A stretch of DNA of 64,000 nucleotides, taken from positions 186,001-250,000 of the forward strand of contig NZ_VAJM01000003.1 in the NCBI RefSeq assembly GCF_005771675.1, given 5' to 3'. Below are positions 56,522-64,000 of the stretch, piece by piece (position 1 is the first letter of the stretch; each line of letters begins with the position of its first letter). This stretch comes from Hymenobacter jeollabukensis. GTDB taxonomy: Bacteria; Bacteroidota; Bacteroidia; Cytophagales; Hymenobacteraceae. Under the pieces are notes generated by a model. It had not been told where the DNA came from and searched no databases. It was given only the letters and a program-made list of their open reading frames with translations. A program made the position numbers and the translations under genes.

Positions 56522-56624
56522 GATTGGTGTGGTGTTTTGGGGTGAGAAAGAATGTAGCCGGTGTACGGCACGGTCGAGCTAGAAGTTGCTGCCCGCTGTT
56601 GCCTGCTCATCACCCGCAGCTGGT

Positions 56625-57221
56625 TTAGCTGAAGCCACCGCTGAGCAGCGCGGCCAACGTGATGACCAATGCGCCAACCCACAAAGCGGTACCGACGCCC
56701 CAGCCGGCCATGGTCCGGCCCAGCTTCTTGTTGCGGGCCTGGTGGGCATAGCCTTTTTGATAATCCGCGTCGCGCAGTAGTGCGGGCCGCTGGGCACTGG
56801 CCTGCAGGCGCTCGGGCTTGGGCTTCACCATGCCTATGGCGACGGCGCTGCCGGCACTGCCCACCAGCCCGAGCGGGAAGGGCGCTGGCAACAGCAGGGT
56901 AGGCGCCACGAAGCCGGTACCCATCCCAATCCAGAAGGTGCCCTTGGGCGGATGATAGTCGTGTTTGGCGTTGGCACGGCCCAGCGCGTACCGCTCCGGG
57001 GCCGATAATGGCTGCAGCAAAGCCAGAGCGGTGTCGGGCGCGGTCATCAGGGCCGTCACCGAGTCGAGAGGCAACTGGGTCGCGGCAACGGGCCGGGCGT
57101 GGGCTGTCGTATCGAGGGCCAGCGGCGCAGCGGCAGCGGTGGCGAGAGAATCGGGGCTGGATTGGGCGCTGGCAAACAGGGGAAGGCCGAGCAGCAAGGC
57201 GAGGGGAAGAAGGGTACGCAT
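56625..57221 (-). CDS. Membrane-associated hypothetical protein, 198 aa
   Basis: Signal peptide MRTLLPLALLLGLPLFASAQ, then an Ala/Thr-rich linker, YALGRANAKHDYHPPKGTFW, and a hydrophobic stretch GTGFVAPTLLLPAPFPLGLV with glycine zippers. A cytoplasmic or periplasmic loop (RDADYQKGYAHQARNKKLGR) and a last helix (GTALWVGALVITLAALLSGG) follow. The pattern resembles other Bacteroidota proteins of unknown function. No neighbour suggests a role. Confidence 0.65.
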   Translation of the reverse strand: MRTLLPLALLLGLPLFASAQSSPDSLATAAAAPLALDTTAHARPVAATQLPLDSVTALMTAPDTALALLQPLSAPERYALGRANAKHDYHPPKGTFWIGMGTGFVAPTLLLPAPFPLGLVGSAGSAVAIGMVKPKPERLQASAQRPALLRDADYQKGYAHQARNKKLGRTMAGWGVGTALWVGALVITLAALLSGGFS

Positions 57222-57427
57222 AGGGGGAGGGGAGAAATAACGTCGGCAAGCTAGGTGGCGGCACTGCGGCGACGGGCGCCGAAATGGCCCATTATCTGAC
57301 TTTACGAACAGAGCAGGTTTGCGCTAATGGCGTTGTATTAGCCACATTTATATGTGGGGTCAGGGACATCAGCTTTTTTCTTCCGGCTTGCATTCCATCG
57401 GCCACAATGCCGTAGTTTGGCAGTGTC

Positions 57428-58981
57428 ATGGACGACTTACGCACCACCCTCGCCACCTTCTCGCCCGACGACCGGAAGGAATTCCTACGCTTCCTGCAGC
57501 GCCAGCGCCGCAAAGAGAAGGGCCGCAAAGACGCGCAGCTCTGCGAGCTCCTCTGGCACAAGCAGGAATACAGCACCGCCGAGCTGCTGGCCCAGCTCTA
57601 CCCGCCCGCCGAGCCCAACGCCACCGCCTACTACGCCCTGCGCAAGCGCCTGCTGCGGCAAGTCACCGATTTCCTGCTCCTGAAGCAGCGCGACCAGGAC
57701 TTGACGGCCGCCAGCACCGTGCGCGGGCAGCTCAGCCTGGCCCAGTACCTCTTCGACGCGGGCATTCCGCGCCTGGCCTGGGCCACCCTGCGCAAGGCCG
57801 AGAAGCTGGCCAGCCAGAACGAGCAGTACGAGCTGCTCAACACGGTGTATAACCTGCAGATCGAGCACGCCCACGGGGAGCACGCCGAGCCGCTGGAGGA
57901 AATCATCCGGCGCCGCAACCGCAACAAGCCCGCCGCCGAGGAGGAGGAGCGCGCCGCCATTGCCTACAGCCTGATGCGCGCCCGCCTGCGCCAGGCCCGC
58001 ACCCAGGGCCGCTCCGGCGGCGTGGTGGCCTTCGACCAGATCATGCAGGACATCCTGCGCGAGTACGACCTGCAGGACGCTTTCGGCCGCCGCCCCTCGC
58101 TGCTCTACCGTCTGCTCTCCATTGCCCGCTCGGCCATGCTGGTGCGCCGCGACTTCGCCTCCTTCGAGCCCTTCGTGCGGCGCTGCTACCACCTGATGGA
58201 AAAGCGCCACGGCTTCCAGCCCGCCCACCGCGAGTACCAGCTCGGCCTGCTCTACATGATTGCCCACGCGCAGTACCGCAACCGCCGTTTCCCCGAGTCG
58301 GTGGAGTCGTTGCAGCAGCTGCGCGGCCTCATCGAAAGCGGCCCGCGCAGCCACTACAACGAGTTTTACCCGCGCTACATCTTCCTGCTGGCCGCCAACC
58401 TAGCCTTCCTGCGCCGCAACGCCGAGAGCATTCAGCTGGTGGAAGAGCTGCTGCGCACCCACGCCCTCACCCCGCGCGACCAGCTCACGGCCCGCCTCGG
58501 CCTGGGCTTCCACTACTTCGCCGAGGGCCAGTACCAGCGCACGGCTCATACTCTGCTCACCATCGGCCGCTCCGACCACTGGTGCGAGGAAACCATGGGC
58601 GTGGAGTGGCTGCTCAATAAAAATCTGGGCGAGCTGCTGACCCAGCTGGAAATGGGCAACCCCGACGTAGCCACCCACCGCCTGCGCGCCGTGGAGCGCC
58701 TCGTGCGCGACCGGTTCGGACCCGACGGCGGCGCCTACCGCTACGTGCTCAGCTACCTGGCCCTGGTGCGCGACATCCTCGACGACCCCGCCGCCGCCAG
58801 CCGTCCGGCCTTCGCGGCCCGCGTGGCCGAAATGCCGCGCTTCCTGCCCCTGGAGCGCGAAGACCTGCAGGCCATGAGCTTCTACGCCTGGCTGCGCGCC
58901 CGCATGATGGGCCGCCCTTACTACGACGTGCTGATGGAGCTGACCGCCGCCCAGCCGCCCGTTCTGCCGGTGCCCGCCTAA
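57428..58981 (+). CDS. Large helical-repeat hypothetical protein, 517 aa
   Basis: A cytoplasmic, almost wholly helical protein starting MDDLRTTLATFSPDDRKEFL. Helix pairs such as LLAQLYPPAEPNATAYYALR, IPRLAWATLRKAEKLASQNE, and QYQRTAHTLLTIGRSDHWCE suggest a TPR-like solenoid. An N-terminal segment (EFLRFLQRQRRKEKGRKDAQ) is basic and could bind nucleic acid. TAGTTTGG just before the ATG is close to the -7 box. I recognise a recurrent Hymenobacter-type family but no function. Confidence 0.75.
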   Translation: MDDLRTTLATFSPDDRKEFLRFLQRQRRKEKGRKDAQLCELLWHKQEYSTAELLAQLYPPAEPNATAYYALRKRLLRQVTDFLLLKQRDQDLTAASTVRGQLSLAQYLFDAGIPRLAWATLRKAEKLASQNEQYELLNTVYNLQIEHAHGEHAEPLEEIIRRRNRNKPAAEEEERAAIAYSLMRARLRQARTQGRSGGVVAFDQIMQDILREYDLQDAFGRRPSLLYRLLSIARSAMLVRRDFASFEPFVRRCYHLMEKRHGFQPAHREYQLGLLYMIAHAQYRNRRFPESVESLQQLRGLIESGPRSHYNEFYPRYIFLLAANLAFLRRNAESIQLVEELLRTHALTPRDQLTARLGLGFHYFAEGQYQRTAHTLLTIGRSDHWCEETMGVEWLLNKNLGELLTQLEMGNPDVATHRLRAVERLVRDRFGPDGGAYRYVLSYLALVRDILDDPAAASRPAFAARVAEMPRFLPLEREDLQAMSFYAWLRARMMGRPYYDVLMELTAAQPPVLPVPA

Positions 58982-58986
58982 CGAAA

Positions 58987-59018
58987 AAAGCCCGCTCCTG
59001 CGTCAGGAGCGAGCCTTT
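58987..59018. terminator. Bidirectional terminator
   Basis: AAAGCCCGCTCCTG pairs with CAGGAGCGAGCCTTT (one bulge), flanked by A and T runs, between convergent genes. Confidence 0.75.
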
Positions 59019-59043
59019 CAGTGAGTCCGAACCGGACCCGGAA

Positions 59044-59334
59044 CTACTGCTTCGGGGTTTCTTCCACCACTTTGGTGGTCGTTTTTTCTACCACCACAGC
59101 CGTGTCGCCCTTCTCGGGGGTAGCCATTTCGTTGGCGCCTTCCTTCATTTCGGCGGCAGCCTTGTCGGTGGCATTTTCTACGGCGTTGCCGGCGGCATCT
59201 ACGTTGGCGGCGGCGTCGTTGGTGGCGCTTTCAGCGGTAGCTTCGGCGTGCTCACCGGTTTTTTCGCTGCACGAAGTGGTAGCGAAGGCGGCAAAAGCGG
59301 CTACGGCCAGCAGGGTCTTGAAGGTCATTTTCAT
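59044..59334 (-). CDS. Small Ala/Glu-rich lipoprotein
   Basis: A 96-residue protein with lipobox TTSC (Cys22) after MKMTFKTLLAVAAFAAFA. The mature part is a low-complexity helix rich in Ala, Glu and Asn (EHAEATAESATNDAAANVDA, GNAVENATDKAAAEMKEG), like other periplasmic coiled-coil lipoproteins. It ends VVEKTTTKVVEETPKQ. It may act as a structural or stress lipoprotein; no domain. Confidence 0.75.
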   Translation of the reverse strand: MKMTFKTLLAVAAFAAFATTSCSEKTGEHAEATAESATNDAAANVDAAGNAVENATDKAAAEMKEGANEMATPEKGDTAVVVEKTTTKVVEETPKQ

Positions 59335-59466
59335 GGTTGTCGGTTGTTTTGGTGGATTAGCTGCCCCTTAATACTCGCCCGCCGCCGAAGGTAACCCAAG
59401 CCCCAACGGCCCGGCGGAGCGCTGCGTACAACCCCGGTCCCGCCACCGGCCACCTCATCATTGCCA

Positions 59467-59895
59467 ATGCCCGCTTTTCTTTCCTGCCTGCTGACGGCCT
59501 TATTGCTCAGCTTAAGCCTCAGCAGCGTCCAGGCCCAGGCCGACGACGGCTTTCTGCGCCGCAACGGCTCCACCTACCTCTTGCGGCACGGACAGCTGCG
59601 CCCGCTCACCCAGGAAGTGCACCTGCCCAACGGCCGCACCGTCACGCCCGAGGGCTTCGTGCTTCGCCCCGATGGGGGCCGCACCCAGCTGGCCGAAGGC
59701 CAGGGCTGCGACCTGCGCGGCAACCCCGTCGCAAGCCAGCAGCAGGCCAACGGCAGCTGGGCGCTGGCCGCCCCCGCCGCTAGCCCGGCCATACGAGCTG
59801 CCTACGCCGTGCCGACGCGCCGCGTACCGCCGGGCCAGCTCAAGAAGTGGTGGAAGCAATTCGGCAAAAAGCACGGCCGCAAGCACGGCGACTGA
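59467..59895 (+). CDS. Secreted DUF6799-like protein
   Basis: A 142-residue protein from the ATG at 59467 (signal MPAFLSCLLTALLLSLSLSS). Two similar strands follow: FLRRNGSTYLLRHGQLRPLT, then VHLPNGRTVTPEGFVLRPDG with RTQLAEGQGCDLRGN. This LxNGxxVxxxGxVxxxDG pattern fits the DUF6799 domain. The C-terminus (KKWWKQFGKKHGRKHGD) is very basic. Function unknown. Confidence 0.72.
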   Translation: MPAFLSCLLTALLLSLSLSSVQAQADDGFLRRNGSTYLLRHGQLRPLTQEVHLPNGRTVTPEGFVLRPDGGRTQLAEGQGCDLRGNPVASQQQANGSWALAAPAASPAIRAAYAVPTRRVPPGQLKKWWKQFGKKHGRKHGD

Positions 59896-59917
59896 CCACG
59901 AGCCCCCAGCCGCCGCG

Positions 59918-61972
59918 CTATTCGGCCACTTCCTCCCCGTCGCTGTCGATGACGAAGCGGCGGCCGTTCTGCTGCACCCGCGCCCGGCCGTCGGCAAAAT
60001 CCGTGGCCTGCTCGTAGCGGCCGAAGGGGGCGCTGCTTTGCGTCGTGTCGCTTAGCTGGGCCGGGCTGATGAAGGTGTAGGTGCCATTCTTGCGCACGCG
60101 GGCCAGCCCATCGCGAAACGGGTAGGCTTCCTGAAACAGCCGCGGGTGCGCGGGCACGCCGGCCTCGGGGCCGCTGATGTAAAACCAGCCGCGCTGGTCG
60201 AGCACCGGCGCGTAGCCCTCGGCGAAGTCGTAGGCGTTGTAGAAGTAGTGGCTGAACTCGCGCCCGTCCGCGTCGACGAAGGTGTACAGGTCGCCTATGC
60301 GTACGCGGGCGTAGCCCCCGGCGTAGCTGTTCATGGCGTCGTAGGCTGGCGGCACCACTTCCTGGCCCTCGGCATTCACTGCTCCGAAGGCCCCGTCGCG
60401 CTCCACCACCGCCCGCTCGTCCTGAAACGGCTGCACCGAGGCGTACTGCGCCGGTACCACCGGCTCGCCGCGCCGGGCAAAGCCCCAGCGGCCATCAGCC
60501 TGGTAAGGCTCCGGCGGCGGACCCTGGAAAACCTGCGTGCCCAGCCACAGCATCAGGCCCAGGCCCAGCACGCCACCCAGCGCCAGCCACAGCCAGTGGT
60601 CGGGGCCGGGCATGCGCTGCCGCAGCGGCCCGAGCAGCGGCTGCGCTTTTTCCCGCGCCCATTGCAGCCCGCCGCGCAGCCGCTCCCCCAGCGGTAAGGA
60701 AGGGGCGGCAGCGTCAGTAGCCGGTGCCGGACTGGCGGGCGGCACCGCGGCCGGCGCCGGGGCTGGCGGTGTTTTGACGGGCGGTGCCGCCGCTTCCGCA
60801 GTTGTTGCCGCGGTGGCGGCCGGAGCCGGCTTGGCCGGAGCTAATGGTTCCGCAGTCCGGACCGGCGCCACTGAGGAAGCGGGCGGACTCGCTGCCGAAG
60901 CCGCCGCCACAGGCGCCTGCAGCCGCTGAATCAGCTGCTCCAGCGCGTTGATTTTCGCGTCGAGGTCCTGGTTGCGGCGCTGCCACTCGGCCTGGGCGGC
61001 CTGCAGGCGGGCATCCTCGGCAGCTTTGGCTTGGCTTTCGGCCGCTAAGCGAGCTTGCAGCTCGGCCGCGTTGGGGGCGGCCTGCTGCTGGGCCTGGGTT
61101 AGCTCGGCGCGCAACTGGGCCATGCTTTGCTCGCGGGCCGCTTCGCGGGCCTCGATGGCCTGGAGCTGCTCGGTAAGCTGGCGCTGCAAAGCGGCCTGCT
61201 GCTCTTCCAGCTCGTGTTTCTGGTCTTCGCTGCGGGCGGCCAGGGCGTAGGAGTCGGGCGGCAGTTCGTCCACGTCTTCGGCTCCGAGCCAGCGCCAGAG
61301 CTGCCGGGCCGTGTTGTGCACCACCGAGCCCAGCGTAGCCTCCGGTTCCTCCTCGGTGGCCGCAAGCGCGGGCGCCGGGCCGGCTAGCACGGCGGGCAAA
61401 GCCGTGGCCAGGTGCTGAATGTCGGCCGCCGTCAGCTCGATTTCGGGTGTGGCCAGCTGGGCCAGGCGGCGGGGCAGGCGGGCCAGCTCGGGTAGCAGCT
61501 GCAGCTGCCGGGCTTCGGGCGCGGCCGCCATGCTGGCTTCCACGTCGGGCCCGAAGCGCAGCGGGCCGTCGGTCAGCCATAGGCCCGTCACGAAGCGCGA
61601 ATTCACCGCTTCCGGCGGCAGCAACGGCTCCAGCAAGGCCAGCACGTCGGGGCTCAGCTGCGCGAAGGCTTGGTAGGGGTTGAGGGCGCCGCCGGGCAGT
61701 ACAACGGGCAGGCCGGCCAACGACCAGGGCTGCTCGGTGAAGGAAGGAATGCGCAGCTCGCCGCCCGCGCCGGGGTGCAGCAGCAGCAGCGTAAGGCTGT
61801 GCGGGCGCACCAATACGGCATCGACCACGCGGCCGTCGGGCAGCGGCAGCGGGCCGGCCAGCAGCGCCGGGGCGTCGGCGGGCAGGCCGCCGCGCAGCGC
61901 CTCGCGGACGGCTTCGAAGAGGTGCTGCCGGGCCGGATCGGAAAAAGCAGTAGGCTGAAAAACGTGCAGCAT
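59918..61972 (-). CDS. Large NERD-like / coiled-coil / TM / WG-repeat protein
   Basis: A 684-residue protein. Residues 1-190 resemble a NERD-type module in layout (VVDAVLVRPHSLTLLLLHPG, LNPYQAFAQLSPDVLALLEP). Residues about 270-380 form a coiled coil (LEEQQAALQRQLTEQLQAIE). A long Pro/Ala linker runs to about 470, one helix follows (WLWLALGGVLGLGLMLWLG), then WG repeats (GRWGFARRGEPVVPAQY, GAFGAVNAEGQEVVPPAYDA, LYTFVDADGREFSHYF). The topology would put the WG repeats outside the cytoplasm. It diverges from the gene at 62115. Confidence 0.75.
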   Translation of the reverse strand: MLHVFQPTAFSDPARQHLFEAVREALRGGLPADAPALLAGPLPLPDGRVVDAVLVRPHSLTLLLLHPGAGGELRIPSFTEQPWSLAGLPVVLPGGALNPYQAFAQLSPDVLALLEPLLPPEAVNSRFVTGLWLTDGPLRFGPDVEASMAAAPEARQLQLLPELARLPRRLAQLATPEIELTAADIQHLATALPAVLAGPAPALAATEEEPEATLGSVVHNTARQLWRWLGAEDVDELPPDSYALAARSEDQKHELEEQQAALQRQLTEQLQAIEAREAAREQSMAQLRAELTQAQQQAAPNAAELQARLAAESQAKAAEDARLQAAQAEWQRRNQDLDAKINALEQLIQRLQAPVAAASAASPPASSVAPVRTAEPLAPAKPAPAATAATTAEAAAPPVKTPPAPAPAAVPPASPAPATDAAAPSLPLGERLRGGLQWAREKAQPLLGPLRQRMPGPDHWLWLALGGVLGLGLMLWLGTQVFQGPPPEPYQADGRWGFARRGEPVVPAQYASVQPFQDERAVVERDGAFGAVNAEGQEVVPPAYDAMNSYAGGYARVRIGDLYTFVDADGREFSHYFYNAYDFAEGYAPVLDQRGWFYISGPEAGVPAHPRLFQEAYPFRDGLARVRKNGTYTFISPAQLSDTTQSSAPFGRYEQATDFADGRARVQQNGRRFVIDSDGEEVAE

Positions 61973-62114
61973 GGGGCAGCAAAGCGAGTGGGTGGCTCCG
62001 CCGCGCACCACCGTGGTACCGACCGGGGCCGCCGACCTCAACTTTTTGGAATCAGCCCAAGTATACGCAAGCAGCTCCCGCGCTTGTTCGCCTGACTTTT
62101 CACAACCTCTCGCC

Positions 62115-62516
62115 ATGGATTCGCTAACGCCCACCCCCGCTCACACACCCGATTTTCAGGTTCCGCTGGAAGTCACTGACGGCCAGCACTCGGCCCTCAT
62201 CGACGACACGCTGGCCCTGCTCAGCGACGGGGCGCCCACCCAGGCCAACCAGTACGGGCTGACCGAAATTGACCGGTGGGCCGAAGTGCTGCGCGCCAGC
62301 GAAAAGCCTGGCCTGGCCAAAATCATCAAGGAGCTGCAGCACCTGCGCGAGCAGCTCACCAGCTCCGACGCCGACCCGCACGCCGTGGCCGAAACCCTGG
62401 CCACGCTGGGCGCCGAAACCGGCAAAGTGGCCGACGAAGCTTCCGCCGGCTACGGTCCGCCGCTGGCCCAGCTCGGCAAGCTGCTCATCAAGCTCGGCTC
62501 CTCGCTTTCGCGCTAA
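62115..62516 (+). CDS. Small acidic helical protein, 133 aa
   Basis: A cytoplasmic protein: IDDTLALLSDGAPTQANQYG, LTEIDRWAEVLRASEKPGLA, KIIKELQHLREQLTSSDADP. It has no cysteine and no membrane segment. It diverges from the large WG-repeat gene; partners of such shared promoters often work together, which is inference here. No family recognised. Confidence 0.65.
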   Translation: MDSLTPTPAHTPDFQVPLEVTDGQHSALIDDTLALLSDGAPTQANQYGLTEIDRWAEVLRASEKPGLAKIIKELQHLREQLTSSDADPHAVAETLATLGAETGKVADEASAGYGPPLAQLGKLLIKLGSSLSR

Positions 62517-62545
62517 GTCCAAAACCCGCGGCCCGGCCGCCGGTT

Positions 62546-62602
62546 ATACGCTGCCCGCCGCACCGAACGTACTGTTCGGCTGCGGCGGGCAGCGTATTTT
62601 TG
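62546..62602 (+). terminator. Terminator whose T run doubles as the next gene's -7 box
   Basis: ATACGCTGCCCGCCGCA (62546-62562) pairs exactly with 62581-62597, with an inner CCGAAC/GTTCGG stem in the loop, and the stem ends in TATTTTTG. That TATTTTTG (62595-62602) is an exact TAnnTTTG match, 6 bp before the ATG at 62609. Terminator and promoter overlap. Confidence 0.75.
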
Positions 62603-62608
62603 CACCTT

Positions 62609-63619
62609 ATGGCCGCTTCTTCCTCGCCCGACCTCACGCTCTACGACCCCTTCGCCCGCATGCAGCTGGTAGCCCCGGTGTGCTTTTTGTGCGGCACCGC
62701 CGTCGACCCGGCCCGCGACAACGTGCCGGTATTCGCCCCCTGGCTGACGCAGCGCTACCAGCTGGCCGACAAGGAAATACGCCTGCTCGACCAGAGCAGC
62801 ACCACCTTCCGGGAGCTGACGATTCCGTGCTGCCCGCGCTGCCACCACGAGCACGTCGACCGGCTGGAGGCCCGCATCGAGGCTGCCACCGCCGCCGACC
62901 CCGCCGGCCTACGGGAGCTGGACGAGCAGACGCTGTTTTTGTGGCTGGGCAAGATGTTCTACGGCATCTTCGTCAACGAGCTGGCCCGGGAGCAGGAGCC
63001 GCTGATCAAGCCGCGCTACCCGCTGGCCGAAAACCGCACCCTGTTCAGCCGCTTCCGCTCGTTTTTCCAGGTGTTGCAGGCCCTGCGCGTGCCCATGGAG
63101 TTCGACGATTTCCAGCCCGGCTCCCTGTTCATCCTCAACGTCGACCTCGGCCCCGATGAGCCCGCCTTTGCCTACGAGGACGACCTGGCTACCATGGTGT
63201 TCAGCGTCCGCCTGGGCCGCGTGGTCGTCATCGGCTGCCTGCTCGACAACGACATGCTGCGCCACGTGATGCAGCGCGTGTACGATGACGCCCTCAGCCG
63301 CCCCCTGCATCCGGTGCAGCTGGCCGAGTTCAAAGCGCGCGTGTACTATGGCGCCTACCTGCTCAGCGCCATTCCCGAGTTCTTCCCGCGCCCCGTCAAG
63401 CCCGACGACACGGTGCTGGTGATGGATACCTTCCTCGACGACGTGACCGGCTCCGTGTTCAGCCCCTGGGACACCATGGCCTACGCCCAGACTCTGGAAG
63501 AGCTCTGGCTGCCCTGGCAGATCAGCCTGCGCGACATCCTGCAGAACCCGCGCGAGCCACTCAGCTACCTCTACGACGCCGACGGCCAGCCCCGTACGCT
63601 CACCACCTTCCCGGTATAA
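62609..63619 (+). CDS. Hypothetical protein with a putative zinc-binding module
   Basis: A 336-residue cytoplasmic protein. VCFLCG (Cys25, Cys28) and CCPRCHHEHVD form a possible four-cysteine metal site in the first 80 residues. The rest is helical, with FLWLGKMFYGIFVNELARE, DEPAFAYEDDLATMVFSVRL, and FLDDVTGSVFSPWDTMAYA. The start is fixed by the -7 box 6 bp upstream. Similar proteins occur in Hymenobacter; function unknown. Confidence 0.72.
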   Translation: MAASSSPDLTLYDPFARMQLVAPVCFLCGTAVDPARDNVPVFAPWLTQRYQLADKEIRLLDQSSTTFRELTIPCCPRCHHEHVDRLEARIEAATAADPAGLRELDEQTLFLWLGKMFYGIFVNELAREQEPLIKPRYPLAENRTLFSRFRSFFQVLQALRVPMEFDDFQPGSLFILNVDLGPDEPAFAYEDDLATMVFSVRLGRVVVIGCLLDNDMLRHVMQRVYDDALSRPLHPVQLAEFKARVYYGAYLLSAIPEFFPRPVKPDDTVLVMDTFLDDVTGSVFSPWDTMAYAQTLEELWLPWQISLRDILQNPREPLSYLYDADGQPRTLTTFPV

Positions 63620-63641
63620 GCAGCTCGACGCCAAAACCAGC

Positions 63642-63687
63642 CAGGGCCTTCCTCCGCGAACGATGCGCGGAAGAAGGCCCTGTTTTT
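63642..63687. terminator. Terminator after the 62609 gene
   Basis: CAGGGCCTTCCTCCGCG pairs with GCGCGGAAGAAGGCCCTG (one bulge), followed by TTTTT. Confidence 0.85.
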
Positions 63688-63831
63688 GTTGCGGTTAGTT
63701 CGTAAGATGCTGACTATGAGCTTGCGGCAACACGGTGCTTTCCGCTGCCAAAGGTAGCGAAAGGTCACGCGCCAACGGGCAGCGGCTGCTTAGCGGCTGG
63801 TGGGTTAGCGAAGAAAGAAAAGCGTGGCTGC

Positions 63832-64000
63832 TTAACCGGCCTGCCACTCCGGCTGGGGAGCGGGGCGGGCGGGTACCGGCGTCAGGCGCACGTTGTGCCA
63901 CATATCGGACAGGTGCGCTTCTTTAGCTCCCACGAGCACGTCGAAGCAGTGCTTGTGGCGCCGGGCCATGGTATCATGGATAATGTATACGCCGTCGAGC
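63832..64000 (-). CDS. C-terminal part of a putative 3D-domain / double-psi barrel protein (5' end outside window)
   Basis: On the - strand the frame is open from the window edge to TAA at 63832-63834, giving DGVYIIHDTMARRHKHCFDV then LVGAKEAHLSDMWHNVRLTP and a Pro-rich end. The DTM...DVLVG pattern resembles 3D-domain cell-wall enzymes, where a conserved aspartate precedes a hydrophobic strand. Only about 56 residues are visible, so this is tentative. Confidence 0.5.
   Translation of the reverse strand, partial: LDGVYIIHDTMARRHKHCFDVLVGAKEAHLSDMWHNVRLTPVPARPAPQPEWQAG

Overview
The window looks like chromosomal DNA of a high-GC member of the Bacteroidota, most probably Hymenobacter or a close relative. 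I infer this from several signs. There are C-terminal type IX secretion sorting domains (1-590, 17268-18671, 27323-29980). Many genes carry a TAnnTTTG -7 element, typical of the phylum's primary sigma factor, just before the start codon. There are bacillithiol-related (YtxJ) and DUF3570/DUF4266 genes, a fused branched-chain E1 dehydrogenase, and palindromic intergenic repeats. No species can be named from sequence alone.

Layout. 1-4.6 kb: the 3' end of a secreted protein, two small genes, a HelD-like helicase, then a decayed stretch with a broken DUF2254 gene. 4.6-9 kb: a DUF1223 protein, a cytochrome b / molybdopterin oxidoreductase / spondin-like lipoprotein run, and a convergent ECF sigma/anti-sigma pair. 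9-13.8 kb: ion transport (a CPA1-type antiporter, a DUF389 protein, NhaA). 13.8-16.5 kb: a graveyard holding an ECF sigma fragment, an mscS gene with two frame shifts and a 169-bp MITE-like insertion, an IS3 OrfA fragment and a tyrosine-integrase remnant beside tRNA-Asn. 16.5-20.6 kb: a Rieske-like lipoprotein and a HupE/DUF3500 pair. 21-27.2 kb: a TonB-type outer membrane receptor, a LytS/LytTR two-component pair, an array of 42-bp repeats and a TlpA-like thioredoxin. 27.3-32.3 kb: a 13-repeat secreted protein and a GH97 glycosidase. 32.6-36.2 kb: a compact operon of thioredoxin-like protein, ApbE, DUF4266 lipoprotein, DUF3570 protein and a membrane protein. 36.4-41.2 kb: pheS, three tandem small secreted proteins sharing one motif, an M16 peptidase and a barrel-like protein. 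41.3-54 kb: mostly core metabolism (E1 dehydrogenase, ytxJ, ompC-unrelated OsmC, lipA, gcvP, a saccharopine/alanine-dehydrogenase-like enzyme) among small lipoproteins. 54-64 kb: DUF1206, DprA-like, CsbD and several lineage-specific hypotheticals, including a coiled-coil/TM/WG-repeat protein.

How the genes may work together. The best candidate for a poorly described system is 32611-36210. It combines a periplasmic thioredoxin-like protein, the flavin transferase ApbE, a lipoprotein ending in GGGCGCN and a DUF3570 protein of predicted outer-membrane type, behind a perfect 16-bp palindrome. I infer an envelope redox or metal-handling function. The second candidate is the 37606-38979 trio of exported small proteins built around an APG...DYxGR motif. 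Several genes are broken. Some breaks fall in homopolymers and could be assembly errors, but the MITE insertion in mscS is a clean, real-looking event.
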